64,000 nt of DNA from Sulfitobacter marinus (GCF_900116285.1 NZ_FPAJ01000003.1:248001-312000); one strand, 5' to 3'; shown: positions 8,814 to 20,177, counted from the first letter of the stretch. The notes: generated from the sequence alone by a model not told the origin. A program made the numbers and translations.

Positions 8814-11308
8814 GCGGCGCTTTCGATCGAGTACGGTGTCTTGCGGAAATGATCCTTGAGGTTCGCGTTTTGATGCTCGCCTTTGGTGAACGGGATCGGG
8901 AAACCATTGTTCGCCTTGGAGACAGCATCGCCCTGGGCACCTAGATCAAAGGCGTGAACAGGTAATCCGGTGGCCAACGCTTCGTGCGTCGTAAACGAGA
9001 AGGTTTCAGGCCATATCGAAGGGATAAGCCAGTCTGTGATACCGTAGCGGTCGCAAATAAGTTGAAGGCTTTCAATCTGGTAACGCCCATGAACCGGAAT
9101 GGAGGAAGGTATCGGGTATGCGGCGTCAAAATTCCCGATGATGGCGAGACCGATATCGTTTTGATCAAGTGTCAGAGCAAGGTCGTGGATAAGTCCCGCA
9201 CCTTTCTGCAGACCAATATCACCAAGCACGCCGATGACCCGCCGCGTGTGGGTAGGGCGCGACTGAATAACGGGGACCTGCTGTAAAAGCTGATGCGGAT
9301 TGATTGAAATCTTGTCAGAGATCGCGGGATAGGCCGTCTTCACGATCTCTGCGCTGTTGGACGAAAATGTAATGATGTCTTTCGTATGGTCTAACAGGTA
9401 AGACCAAGATTTTTGCCAATCCTGCAGTGGTATTTTCTGAGAGTCTGAGAGGTCCGGGCCATCGTGAACTGTTGGAACACCATGATATATCCCGGCATCA
9501 TCCAGCAATGTGTAAGACGGCGAGATGATGAAATAGTCATGCACCAAAACCTCGATCGTGTGACGGCCATTATTGCTCAGCTTGTACAGCGCATCGGGTA
9601 AAGATGCCGGATCACTGTCGCCAACGCCGCAGGAATATATGATGCGACGGCGGGCGATTGGGGCCAACATCTGCAAAACATAATCAAGGCTGTCAGTGTG
9701 ACCGGAAGTTGTGCCATCGGGTGTGACAAGCTCGATCTGCCATCGTTGTTTGCCGCCGACCCGTAGTATCACTGCTGACCGTCCCAAGGCGTGATGTTTT
9801 GTTGTGATCCGATTGGCAAGATAGGCCTCGGCACCGCCGCCCATACAATGCGCAAGGTAGATCGATACAGGATAGGCGTCCTGCGCGCCCAGCCACGCAA
9901 GACTAAGCGCCAGCCTCGTTGAGCGTAGCGGGTCAGACTGAATAAAGCGTTGAACATCATTGTCAAAATGCGGAAATCTGTGCCTGACCTTCCTATTGTT
10001 TTCCGCAATGAGTTGTTGTTTCTTTTCGCTCCCAAAGCTTTCACCGCCACGGTGTTCAACGAACAGATTACCAGCGCTTAGATGTTGGCCGCCCATTGCT
10101 TTAACTCGCTGGCACCAATCAACCTCTTCCCCGTAGCCACGCCCGTACACCGTGTCAAAACTTGGGTTCTTGGCAAGATATGCAAAGTTGATTGCCATAC
10201 AGAAACCCACGCCGGTGGGGGTTTCAATCAGTCCTGACGCTTGATTTAGAGATGCCGCTGTTTGATCAATTATGTCGCCTTGCCGGGTGGTTAATTCCTG
10301 AGGTTGGCAAATCAAAGGGACCGAAAAAACTTCGGCATTGTTTGACATGGGGGTGACGGTGGCGACGTGCTTGCGCAGCTTGATGGGGGCGATCAGTCGC
10401 GAGGCCCAATTGGCGGGAACCAGCGCGTCGGAGTTCAATAAAACCACCGGATTGGTCCACAACAGCGCCTGCTCAAAGGCGCGGTTTACACTACGGATAA
10501 AGCCGAGGTTTTCCTTATTTTCTAATAGGATAACCTGCTCTGAATTATTTGTTTTCCACTCCCTAAGAAACGGGAGTACGCGGCTATCTGTCGATGCATC
10601 CTCGACCAAGATCAAACGCCAAGACAAATCAGTATGGTCTTTAATGCGCCTGAGCGCGTCTTGAAGCAGATCAAAAGCATTAAAAACAGGCATTATAATT
10701 GTAATGCTGTCGTCTGGTTTAAACGGAGAAGGGCTATCATTTTCGCGAAATAATGCGGGATCAAGCGCGAGAGAGGTTGGCGCGGTGGTCAGGCGTAGCC
10801 CTTGTTTTATGCGCGCGCGATATTTCGGATCGCGGGTAGCAAGCCAGCCGATTGCGGACGGTGTTTGAATGAGCATGAGCCAAACAAAGGTGAATAAGAT
10901 GCGCATCTGAATCCAGCGAATACGCTTTATTGGCAGTGGCCGGCCAATCGTTTGTTGCGATGGATCTGCGCCGTGAAGCACGATGCCAAGTCTGGCGACG
11001 TCAGCGAGGCTGAAGGGGCCCAGCGGTACAGAAAAATCAAAACCCAAGTGGGCATCCAGCCCATATGTCTGGGCCACATCATCGCGAAGAAGGTCGGGCC
11101 GGGCGCTGGCGGTGAACCCGTTCATATGTAGCACGACCTCGGTCGCGCCGGACCAGCCTGCAACCCGAATATGCCCACCGGCCACCGTCATAAGGTCGAT
11201 CGCACCAATGATCTGACCATCAGATGCGTAAAACGCGTGCGGCTTTCCCTCCGCTTTCAGATGCGCGGAAATGTAGCGGGCAAAAAGAGCGGCGAGCTGT
11301 TTATACAA
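8810..11308 (-). CDS. Two-domain glycosyltransferase (GT2 plus GT4-like) with N-terminal extra domain
   Basis: This large 832-residue protein has three parts. Residues 1-150 form a beta-rich domain not recognised here. Residues about 198-450 are a GT2 domain with ITIIMPVFNAFDLL, VEDASTD, LLNSDALVP near 284 and EEVDWCQRVKAMGG near 393. Residues about 475-832 look like a GT4 (GT-B) enzyme, with GVLGDIGLQKGAG near 690 and the donor-site region SIWPETFSFTTHEALATG near 765. Two catalytic modules in one chain suggest it adds two sugars in succession, or polymerises a disaccharide unit. It heads the operon that continues into an acetyltransferase and a sulfotransferase. Both domain classes are clear; the linkage made is unknown. 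Confidence 0.83.
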   Translation of the reverse strand: MYKQLAALFARYISAHLKAEGKPHAFYASDGQIIGAIDLMTVAGGHIRVAGWSGATEVVLHMNGFTASARPDLLRDDVAQTYGLDAHLGFDFSVPLGPFSLADVARLGIVLHGADPSQQTIGRPLPIKRIRWIQMRILFTFVWLMLIQTPSAIGWLATRDPKYRARIKQGLRLTTAPTSLALDPALFRENDSPSPFKPDDSITIIMPVFNAFDLLQDALRRIKDHTDLSWRLILVEDASTDSRVLPFLREWKTNNSEQVILLENKENLGFIRSVNRAFEQALLWTNPVVLLNSDALVPANWASRLIAPIKLRKHVATVTPMSNNAEVFSVPLICQPQELTTRQGDIIDQTAASLNQASGLIETPTGVGFCMAINFAYLAKNPSFDTVYGRGYGEEVDWCQRVKAMGGQHLSAGNLFVEHRGGESFGSEKKQQLIAENNRKVRHRFPHFDNDVQRFIQSDPLRSTRLALSLAWLGAQDAYPVSIYLAHCMGGGAEAYLANRITTKHHALGRSAVILRVGGKQRWQIELVTPDGTTSGHTDSLDYVLQMLAPIARRRIIYSCGVGDSDPASLPDALYKLSNNGRHTIEVLVHDYFIISPSYTLLDDAGIYHGVPTVHDGPDLSDSQKIPLQDWQKSWSYLLDHTKDIITFSSNSAEIVKTAYPAISDKISINPHQLLQQVPVIQSRPTHTRRVIGVLGDIGLQKGAGLIHDLALTLDQNDIGLAIIGNFDAAYPIPSSIPVHGRYQIESLQLICDRYGITDWLIPSIWPETFSFTTHEALATGLPVHAFDLGAQGDAVSKANNGFPIPFTKGEHQNANLKDHFRKTPYSIESAA

Positions 11309-11567
11309 AATCAGCCTTTTCGATTCTAAGTTCTTTAGATTGAACTTCAGATCAGCACGCGCGTACTTAAGGTGAGGTTAAAAGCGCAAGGAGCCGCCCT
11401 TTGAGCGGGCGCGGAAGCCTTTATTGTAGGCACAGGGAAAAACCCCCACGCCACATTGCAAAGCTTCCGTGCGCCTGCCCTCAATACTCGATGCAGGGAA
11501 TGACGGGTTTGAGGCCAGATTTTCTGATTGCCGGATCGCAGCGCAAACCGGCTTCCCTACAAAACTT
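11309..11567. other. Gene-free stretch between gyrB and the glycosyltransferase operon
   Basis: No coding frame with recognisable content is seen. It must hold the promoter of the minus-strand glycosyltransferase operon. An inverted repeat, AAGTTC (11328-11333) and GAACTT (11342-11347), lies about 20 bases upstream of that start and could be an operator. No clear rho-independent terminator for gyrB was found. Confidence 0.4.
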
Positions 11568-14060
<2,493 letters not shown>

Positions 14061-14681
14061 TTAAAGGAAAGGGATCAAGAGCCCCACCAGAATAAGAAGG
14101 CTACCAGCCACAATATTGATACGTTTCAGGGTCTTGGGATTGGTCATCAGCCTGCGCATTTTGCCGACAAATCCTGCAATGGCGAGGTTGCCGATCAGCG
14201 GAATTGCGACAGAGACGAGGATAATCGCCGCGACGTCCGGCCAGGTGATAACCCGCAGGTCGAAAAAGCCGGGTAAGACGCCCATATAGAACAAAACCGC
14301 CTTGGGGTTGCCCAAGATCGCCAGCAATCCGGCGGCAAACCCAGACCAGGCACCGGGTTTTGTCAGGCGGCTGTCGCGGTCAATCTTGTCACCGGCATTG
14401 CGTATCAACAGGCCGCCCATGACGATGAAAACACCGCACGCGATCCAACGCATGCCAAGCATAAAAACGTCAAAGACCGACAGAATCCAGCTGATGCCCA
14501 GCACCGCGACCAAGGGCCAGACCATGTCGCCAACAGACACACCCAAGGCAAGCGGCCACGCGGATTTGAACCCGCCGGACAATGCGCGCGCCATGATGGC
14601 CAACCAGACAGGGCCGGGTGTCAGGAACAGGATAACCAAAGCGCTACAGTAAAGCAGCAGATCGGGCAGGGCGATTGTCAT
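14061..14681 (-). CDS. LysE/RhtB-family amino-acid exporter
   Basis: The 206-residue hydrophobic protein has about six membrane helices and the family N-terminal pattern LFLTPGPVWLAIMARALSGG (near residues 18-37), which contains the conserved TPGP. The family exports amino acids such as lysine, homoserine, threonine or leucine. Its start overlaps the recF stop by four bases (ATGA), so it is co-transcribed with recF and lies between recF and gyrB. That position is an insertion into an otherwise conserved replication cluster. The substrate cannot be told from sequence. Confidence 0.88.
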   Translation of the reverse strand: MTIALPDLLLYCSALVILFLTPGPVWLAIMARALSGGFKSAWPLALGVSVGDMVWPLVAVLGISWILSVFDVFMLGMRWIACGVFIVMGGLLIRNAGDKIDRDSRLTKPGAWSGFAAGLLAILGNPKAVLFYMGVLPGFFDLRVITWPDVAAIILVSVAIPLIGNLAIAGFVGKMRRLMTNPKTLKRINIVAGSLLILVGLLIPFL

Positions 14682-15775
14682 GGCTGCATCCTTACGTCAG
14701 AAATGCCATCGGTTTCAGTGACTTCAAGGGTTTGCGTGCGATCGCCCAGCGTGTCAAATAATTCCGCCCCGGTTCCGGTCATCCACGCCTGCGCGCCAAG
14801 GGCTGCAATTTCGTCGTAGAGCGCAGCGCGGCGGTTTGCGTCCAGATGCGCCGCGACTTCGTCTAGCAAAAGCAGCGGCGGGGCACCAAAATCGGCGGCC
14901 AAGGCGCGGGCATTCGCAAGGATCAGCGACACAAGCAGTGCCTTTTGCTCGCCGGTGGAACAGTCACGTGCGGGCACGTCTTTGGCGGCATATACCCCCT
15001 CAAGATCAGCGCGGTGCGGGCCGATCAAGGTACGCCCCGCGGAAAGGTCGCGCATCCGGTTATCGGCAAGTGCTGCGCGCAGCTCTGCCGCCGATGTGGG
15101 CATCTCGCAGACCAGCGTGAGCGTGGCGGTTGGGAATGCGGTTTCCGCCTGATTTTGGGCTTCGGTAATGGCTTCGAGCGCGGCCAGCCTATTGGTATGG
15201 ATTGCGGCCCCGGCTTCGGCAAGCTGCTGTTCCAAGGCGATGTACCACGACGGCTCGCGCACCATATCCTTCAGCAACCGATTGCGTTCGCGCATGGCCT
15301 TTTCATAAGCAAGGGACTGTTCCGCATGATCCGGCAGAAAGCTGAGCGTCATTCTATCCAGGAAACGCCGCCGCCCTTCTGCCCCTTCGATCCACAATCG
15401 GTCCATGGAGGGGATCAACCATAGTATACGAGCGATACGACCAAGCCCGGTTTGCGGGGTGGCTTTGCCGTCGATGCGCACTTGCCGTGCGGCTCCGTTT
15501 TCCGACCAAACCTCGATCTCGTGAACCTGACAGAGCGAATGCACGACGGCCGTCAATTTCCAGCCAAGCGCCTCTGGTCGGCGGGTCATGTCGAGGGCGC
15601 TGGACCGACGCAGGCCGCGCCCGGGGGACAAAAGCGAAACAGCTTCGAGAATGTTGGTTTTACCCGTGCCATTGGGCCCGTGAATCGCTACGGAGCGCGC
15701 ATCAGTTTCGATCACTGCGCGTTTATGCGACCTGAAATGCGACAGCATCAAATTTGAGATAAATAGCTGTGTCAT
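14678..15775 (-). CDS. recF: DNA replication and repair protein RecF
   Basis: The 365-residue SMC-like ATPase has Walker A GPNGTGKTN at residues 33-41, followed by ILEAVSLLSPGRGLRR. The RecF signature STGEQKALLVSLILANAR lies near residue 275 and Walker B PLLLLDEVAAHLD near residue 305. RecF binds gapped DNA and helps load RecA through RecOR. It follows dnaN after a 60-base gap that holds two perfect palindromes, and it overlaps the lysE-like gene by four bases. Confidence 0.95.
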   Translation of the reverse strand: MTQLFISNLMLSHFRSHKRAVIETDARSVAIHGPNGTGKTNILEAVSLLSPGRGLRRSSALDMTRRPEALGWKLTAVVHSLCQVHEIEVWSENGAARQVRIDGKATPQTGLGRIARILWLIPSMDRLWIEGAEGRRRFLDRMTLSFLPDHAEQSLAYEKAMRERNRLLKDMVREPSWYIALEQQLAEAGAAIHTNRLAALEAITEAQNQAETAFPTATLTLVCEMPTSAAELRAALADNRMRDLSAGRTLIGPHRADLEGVYAAKDVPARDCSTGEQKALLVSLILANARALAADFGAPPLLLLDEVAAHLDANRRAALYDEIAALGAQAWMTGTGAELFDTLGDRTQTLEVTETDGISDVRMQP

Positions 15776-15785
15776 CGGTCAGCAA

Positions 15786-15830
15786 CGTTTTCTTTCAAAG
15801 AAAACGGACCGGAATTTTTGAAAAATTCCG
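15786..15830. repeat. Two tandem perfect 21-bp palindromes between dnaN and recF
   Basis: The first has arms CGTTTTCTTT (15786-15795) and AAAGAAAACG (15797-15806) around a single C. The second has arms CGGAATTTTT (15810-15819) and AAAAATTCCG (15821-15830) around a single G. They are separated by three bases and fill most of the gap between dnaN and recF. As RNA they would form two adjacent stem-loops that could attenuate or process the dnaN-recF transcript. As DNA they could bind dimeric proteins. Confidence 0.85.
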
Positions 15831-15835
15831 ACGCG

Positions 15836-16954
15836 TTACACACGCATCGGCATGACGACATAAACGGCGGACATATCATTGCCTTCGCGCATCAATGTCG
15901 GATCACCCGAAGAGTTGAACAGGAATACAGCGTTTTCGCGGTCCACCTGGCTTGCGATCTCAAGCAGGTATTTCGCGTTGAACCCGATTTCCAGCCGCTC
16001 GTCTGCATAGGCCACTACCAGTTCTTCTTCGGCGGCGCCGCTGTCAGGTGCGTTGACCGACAGAACCAGACGGTCTTCGTCTAGTTGCAGTTTTACGGCG
16101 CGGGACCGTTCCGAGCTTACTGTTGCAACACGGTCAACTGCCCGGGCAAAATCGCTGGCGTCGACTTCCATTTTGCGGGTGTTCCCCTGCGGAATAACCC
16201 GCGTGTAATCAGGGAAGGTGCCGTCGATCACCTTGGAGGTCAGCGTGATATCAGGTGTCGCAAAGCGGATCTTGGTTTCGGATACCGATACCGCGATTTC
16301 CATCGCGTCATCATCGAGAAGCTTACGCAATTCGCCGACAGTTTTGCGCGGTACGATCACGCCGGGCATTTCATCCGCGCCATCGGGCATTGGTGCATCA
16401 ATCCGGGCCAGACGGTGCCCATCGGTGGCGACGCAGCGTAAAACTTTGCTGCCTTCGCTTTCCGAAATGTGCATGTAAACACCGTTCAGATAATAGCGGG
16501 TTTCTTCTGTTGAGATGGCGAATTTCGACTTATCGAACAAGCGGCGCAGCACAGGTGCAGGTGCTTTGAAGTTCGACTGGTATTCTGACGTTGCCATCAC
16601 AGGGAAATCTTCGCGCGGCAATGTCGCCAGCGAGAAGTTTGATCGGCCCGCTTCGACCGTCAGGCGGCCTGCAGCGCTGTCAGATGTCAGCGTGATCAGC
16701 GCGCCGTCCGGCAGCTTGCGCACGATCTCGTGCAGGGTTGTGGCAGAAACAGTTGTGGCACCTGCACGCTCGACCTGAGCGGGGGCCTTGTCGACCACTT
16801 CGATGTCCAGATCGGTGGCGCGGAACGAGGCATCACTGCCTTCTGCTTCGATCAGTACGTTGGCAAGGATCGGAATGGTATTCCGGCGCTCGACCACTGA
16901 TTGGGCCTGTGCCACCGCTTTAAGCAGCGCGGCGCGTTCGATGCTGAATTTCAT
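15836..16954 (-). CDS. dnaN: DNA polymerase III beta sliding clamp
   Basis: The 372-residue protein starts MKFSIERAALLKAVAQAQSV, the standard beta-clamp N-terminus. It has three repeated clamp domains and ends with VYVVMPMRV, the usual hydrophobic-cleft C-terminus. The clamp encircles DNA and gives processivity to Pol III. The open frame extends 19 codons further upstream, but the ATG at 16954 is the conserved start. It lies between dnaA and recF in the expected order. Confidence 0.97.
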   Translation of the reverse strand: MKFSIERAALLKAVAQAQSVVERRNTIPILANVLIEAEGSDASFRATDLDIEVVDKAPAQVERAGATTVSATTLHEIVRKLPDGALITLTSDSAAGRLTVEAGRSNFSLATLPREDFPVMATSEYQSNFKAPAPVLRRLFDKSKFAISTEETRYYLNGVYMHISESEGSKVLRCVATDGHRLARIDAPMPDGADEMPGVIVPRKTVGELRKLLDDDAMEIAVSVSETKIRFATPDITLTSKVIDGTFPDYTRVIPQGNTRKMEVDASDFARAVDRVATVSSERSRAVKLQLDEDRLVLSVNAPDSGAAEEELVVAYADERLEIGFNAKYLLEIASQVDRENAVFLFNSSGDPTLMREGNDMSAVYVVMPMRV

Positions 16955-16985
16955 ATCCATCTCCATTCCGGCAGTCCGGGAGGGC

Positions 16986-17013
16986 AAATTACCCGATACC
17001 AATGTATTCACAA
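16986..17013 (-). promoter_or_regulatory. Possible dnaN promoter
   Basis: On the minus strand TTGTGA (17013-17008), a 16-base spacer and TAATTT (16991-16986) lie 31 bases upstream of the dnaN start. This is a moderate match to a housekeeping promoter. Confidence 0.4.
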
Positions 17014-17042
17014 GGGTTTTATTGACTTTTCAGCGCGAAACA

Positions 17043-17060
17043 AAGGCCCGTCAAGGCCTT
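17043..17060 (-). terminator. Weak terminator-like hairpin after dnaA
   Basis: On the minus strand, AAGGCC and GGCCTT pair around a 6-base loop and are followed by TGTTTC. It lies 29 bases beyond the dnaA stop. The stem is short and the U-tract poor, so partial read-through into dnaN is likely. Confidence 0.4.
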
Positions 17061-17088
17061 CGCACCTGTTCTGCCAAGGATATAGGGT

Positions 17089-18447
17089 TTACGCCTCTAA
17101 TGCGCGGCGCAGCAATTCCAGATCTTCAGCGATTTGTCCGTCACTTTGCTTGAGCTCTTCGATGCGTTTTACGCCGTGCATGACCGTTGTGTGATCGCGA
17201 CCGCCAAAGCGTCGGCCGATCTCGGGCAGTGACCGGCTGGTCAGCTTTTTGGACAAATACATGGCCACCTGACGGGGGCGTGCATAGCTGCGCAGACGCT
17301 TGGGGCCGACCATATCGCTAAGGCGGATATTGTAGTGGTCGGAAACCTTGCGCTGGATTTCTTCGATGCTGATTTTGCGTTCAGAGGCGCGCAGAACATC
17401 GGCCAGACAGTCTTGGGTCAGGTCCATGTTGATTTCGCGGCCCACAAGGGACGCAAAAGCAAACAGGCGGGTCAGGGCACCCTCGAGCACGCGAACGTTT
17501 GTCGTGATGCGGTGGGCAAGGAATTCAAGAACGCCCGCTTCGACCTCAAGGCCGGGATAGTTCTTTTGCTGGGCTTCGACCTTGCTTTGCAGGATACCCA
17601 AGCGCAGCTCATAGTCGGTGGGGTGCAGATCGACGACCAGACCGCATTGCAGGCGGGATTTCACACGATCCTCAAGATCCTTAATCTCGCCGGGGGCGCG
17701 ATCGGCGGAAATGATGATCTGCTTGTTTTGATCGACCAGCGCGTTGAATGTGTGAAAGAATTCTTCTTGCGTGCTGTCTTTGCCTGCGATGAATTGAACG
17801 TCATCGACCATCAACACGTCAACGGAGCGGAAAATTTCCTTAAAATCCATCATCTTGCGGTCACGCAAAGCTTGGACAAAGCGGTACATGAACTGTTCTG
17901 CGGACAGGTAAAGCACGTTCAATTCTGGTTTGCGGATGTGCAATTCCTGCGCAATCGCGTGCATCAGGTGGGTTTTACCCAGACCTACGCCACCATACAG
18001 AAAAAGAGGATTGAATGTGACAGGCCCGCCTTCGGCAACACGGCGCGCGGCGGCATGTGCCAGTTCGTTCGGCTTACCGACAACAAAGTTATCAAAGCTA
18101 AAGCGGGCGTCCAAAGGTGCCGTATTCAAGGTATTATTGTTGGCGGCCTGCACAGGGGCGGGCTTGGCTGTTGGTTTAACAACTTCGGGCGCGGCCGGTT
18201 TTTCGCAGTTGCCCACAGCAAATCTAAGACGTGTGATTCCGTCTTCTTCATTTTGCATCTCGTGCAAGATGAGATCAGCAAAGTTCTGGCTGACATAGTT
18301 GCCGAAAAAATTGGTTGGGACGAACAGCGTGCTAACGCCATCTTCGGTGCCGCCTAGTGAAAGGGGGTCGATCCAAGTTGTGAAATTATTTTGCCCTACT
18401 GTTTTTAAAAGGCGGCTTCTGATTCTTGCCCACTGCTCTTGCGTCAT
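17089..18447 (-). CDS. dnaA: Chromosomal replication initiator DnaA
   Basis: The 452-residue protein has an N-terminal DnaB-interacting domain (residues 1-80) and a variable linker rich in Ala, Pro and Asn (about 80-110). AAA+ motifs follow: Walker A GGVGLGKTHLMHA near residue 152 and Walker B VLMVDDVQFIAGK near 210. The C-terminal helix-turn-helix domain ends with GRDHTTVMHGVKRIEEL near 416. It binds DnaA boxes and melts the origin. It is the first gene of the dnaA-dnaN-recF block. A long gene-free region with repeated motifs precedes it. Confidence 0.97.
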   Translation of the reverse strand: MTQEQWARIRSRLLKTVGQNNFTTWIDPLSLGGTEDGVSTLFVPTNFFGNYVSQNFADLILHEMQNEEDGITRLRFAVGNCEKPAAPEVVKPTAKPAPVQAANNNTLNTAPLDARFSFDNFVVGKPNELAHAAARRVAEGGPVTFNPLFLYGGVGLGKTHLMHAIAQELHIRKPELNVLYLSAEQFMYRFVQALRDRKMMDFKEIFRSVDVLMVDDVQFIAGKDSTQEEFFHTFNALVDQNKQIIISADRAPGEIKDLEDRVKSRLQCGLVVDLHPTDYELRLGILQSKVEAQQKNYPGLEVEAGVLEFLAHRITTNVRVLEGALTRLFAFASLVGREINMDLTQDCLADVLRASERKISIEEIQRKVSDHYNIRLSDMVGPKRLRSYARPRQVAMYLSKKLTSRSLPEIGRRFGGRDHTTVMHGVKRIEELKQSDGQIAEDLELLRRALEA

Positions 18448-18624
18448 TTACTCAACTGTCCCAATCGTCAGCGACAACCGAGTGGCTGACCGCACATGTT
18501 ACCGTTGTCAAAAGGCAGCAGACCGCTATCCCGGTCCCATCAGAAAACCGGCCAAACGTCCCTTGGACAAATTTTACAAGGTTCATTTCGACAGGGTCGC
18601 CGGTTTGAAAACCAAGCACTGCTG

Positions 18625-18641
18625 TCGAACGGACCGTTCGA
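18625..18641. repeat. Perfect 17-bp palindrome upstream of dnaA
   Basis: TCGAACGG and CCGTTCGA flank a single A. Its half-site CCGTTCG recurs at 18762-18768 and 18823-18829, which suggests a dimeric regulator that also recognises single sites. Confidence 0.7.
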
Positions 18642-18744
18642 AGTATCTAAAGACAGGGCGAATGCGCGGTGAGCAGCATCTGCAGAATTTTCCGGGGACC
18701 TCTAGCAAGGCCATCCAGAATATCCCCGTGTGAACAACTGCATC

Positions 18745-18829
18745 CTAGCAAATGCAAAGGTCCGTTCGGGCCTATCCCCCCAGCGAAATGAATCGCGCTC
18801 AACACTTCTAGCAATGTAAAAGCCGTTCG
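18745..18829. repeat. Imperfect direct repeat CTAGCAA...CCGTTCG
   Basis: CTAGCAA at 18745-18751 is followed by CCGTTCG at 18762-18768. CTAGCAA at 18808-18814 is followed by CCGTTCG at 18823-18829. The intervening bases are also similar (ATGCAAAGGT and TGTAAAAG). A further CTAGCAA lies at 18702-18708. The two units begin 63 bases apart. Confidence 0.7.
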
Positions 18830-18906
18830 TTCAACACATCTTCAAACTTGACTCAGTGATTGGCCGAAAAGAATCTCTTTCCCGCAATACGTGTTCCTAG
18901 AATCAA

Positions 18907-18935
18907 AATAAGGCACCGCAAAGCGATGCCTTATT
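18907..18935 (-). terminator. Rho-independent terminator of rpsT
   Basis: A perfect 9-bp stem, AATAAGGCA and TGCCTTATT, has an 11-base loop and is followed on the minus strand by TTGATT, giving an overall TTATTTTGATT tract. It lies 31 bases beyond the rpsT stop. Confidence 0.8.
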
Positions 18936-18966
18936 CTTTCAACAACTTAGCTGAAAACTTTTTGAT

Positions 18967-19230
18967 TTAGCCGAGCGCTTTGACGCGCGACGCAAGGCGC
19001 GACATTTTCCGCGAAGCTGTGTTTTTGTGGAACACACCTTTTGTAACGCCGCGCATCAATTCAGGCTGAGCTGCACGAAGTGCCGCAACGGAAGCTTCCT
19101 TGTCACCGGATTCGATTGCTTCTTCAACTTTGCGCAGGAACGTGCGGATGCGCGAACGACGTGCTTTGTTGATTTGAAAACGTGCTTCGTTTTGACGGGC
19201 GCGCTTTTTTGCCTGTGGTGTATTTGCCAT
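18967..19230 (-). CDS. rpsT: 30S ribosomal protein S20
   Basis: The 87-residue basic protein starts [20 protein letters not shown] and has the all-helical lysine- and arginine-rich composition of S20, ending [11 protein letters not shown]. It binds 16S rRNA early in 30S assembly. An alternative ATG three codons upstream is less likely because S20 proteins start MAN. It precedes dnaA on the same strand, separated by a terminator, as in other Rhodobacteraceae. Confidence 0.97.
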   Translation of the reverse strand: MANTPQAKKRARQNEARFQINKARRSRIRTFLRKVEEAIESGDKEASVAALRAAQPELMRGVTKGVFHKNTASRKMSRLASRVKALG

Positions 19231-19397
19231 GAGGATCATCCTTCATCTTGGGTCTGTTCAAATTGCGGATACGCGACACAACCCAACGACCGGATCCATT
19301 ATCCGATAAGGTGATTCTAGCCAGAGCGGGCTGCACGCGCATGTATTGAGTGGCCTATAGTCGAACATCGCGGGCTTTGCAAACCCGCAAGGTGTTT

Positions 19398-20177
19398 TTA
19401 CTTGTCGCGGAATTGCGCCTCGCGTTTTTCAAGGAACGCTGACATGCCTTCTTTTTGATCTTCGGTCGCGAAAAGCGAATGGAAAACGCGGCGTTCAAAC
19501 AGCAAACCTTCGCGCAGCGGCACTTCGAATGCGCGGTTCACGGCTTCTTTGACCACCATGGTTGAGATCATTGATTTCTCAGCGATCTTGGCAGCGGCAC
19601 CCATGGCCTCTTCCATCAGCTTTTTCACAGGCACGACTCGTGAAACCAGTCCTGCGCGCTCTGCCTCGGTTGCGTCCATAAAACGGCCCGTCAGGTTCAT
19701 ATCCATGGCTTTGGATTTGCCGATCGCCCGCGTCAGACGCTGGGTGCCACCGATGCCGGCAACAACGCCCAGATTAATCTCGGGCTGGCCAAATTTGGCG
19801 GTCTCGGAACAGATGATAAAGTCGCACATCATCGCCAGTTCGCAGCCCCCGCCAAGGGCATAGCCCGAAACGGCCGCAATCATCGGTTTGCGGACCCGCG
19901 TGATCTGATCGGTTTCCGCCGTGAAAAGATCATCGGTGAACACATCGACAAAGCTTTTGTCGCGCATCATCGCAATATCAGCACCTGCGGCGAATGCTTT
20001 TTCGGAACCCGTGATGACGATACAGCGCACTTTTTCGTTATCCTGCGCGGCCTTCAGCGCATCGGCAAGCTCTTTGAGCAGTACGTCGTTCAAGGCATTC
20101 ATTGCGTCGGGTCGGTTCAACGTCACCAGTGCTATGTGATTTTCTACATCGACCGTGATCGTTTCATAAGCCATCAA
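19398..20177 (-). CDS. Enoyl-CoA hydratase (crotonase, ECHS1-like)
   Basis: The 259-residue crotonase-fold protein has the oxyanion-hole segments [11 protein letters not shown] and [16 protein letters not shown]. Two glutamates in GGCELAM and GQPEINLG match the catalytic pair of short-chain enoyl-CoA hydratase. It adds water to 2-trans-enoyl-CoA in fatty-acid and amino-acid degradation. Two ATGs in a row allow starts at 20177 or 20174. It is next to mutM on the same strand with a 61-base gap and no obvious functional link. Hydratase is favoured over isomerase by the two glutamates. Confidence 0.9.
   Translation of the reverse strand: MMAYETITVDVENHIALVTLNRPDAMNALNDVLLKELADALKAAQDNEKVRCIVITGSEKAFAAGADIAMMRDKSFVDVFTDDLFTAETDQITRVRKPMIAAVSGYALGGGCELAMMCDFIICSETAKFGQPEINLGVVAGIGGTQRLTRAIGKSKAMDMNLTGRFMDATEAERAGLVSRVVPVKKLMEEAMGAAAKIAEKSMISTMVVKEAVNRAFEVPLREGLLFERRVFHSLFATEDQKEGMSAFLEKREAQFRDK

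Larger units (their letters stand above)
18448..18906. promoter_or_regulatory. dnaA upstream region, gene-free, with iterated short motifs
   Basis: No real coding frame is seen between dnaA and the rpsT terminator. The stretch holds four copies of CCGTTCG (one inverted) and three of CTAGCAA between 18626 and 18829. It presumably contains the dnaA promoter and may be part of a replication-control region. No perfect DnaA box (TTATCCACA) was found; TGTGAACAA near 18729 differs at two positions. Confidence 0.6.

Noticed and set aside
18448..18906. Chromosomal origin (oriC)
   Set aside because: No DnaA box consensus was found, and in related alphaproteobacteria oriC can lie away from dnaA. I list it only as a dnaA control region.
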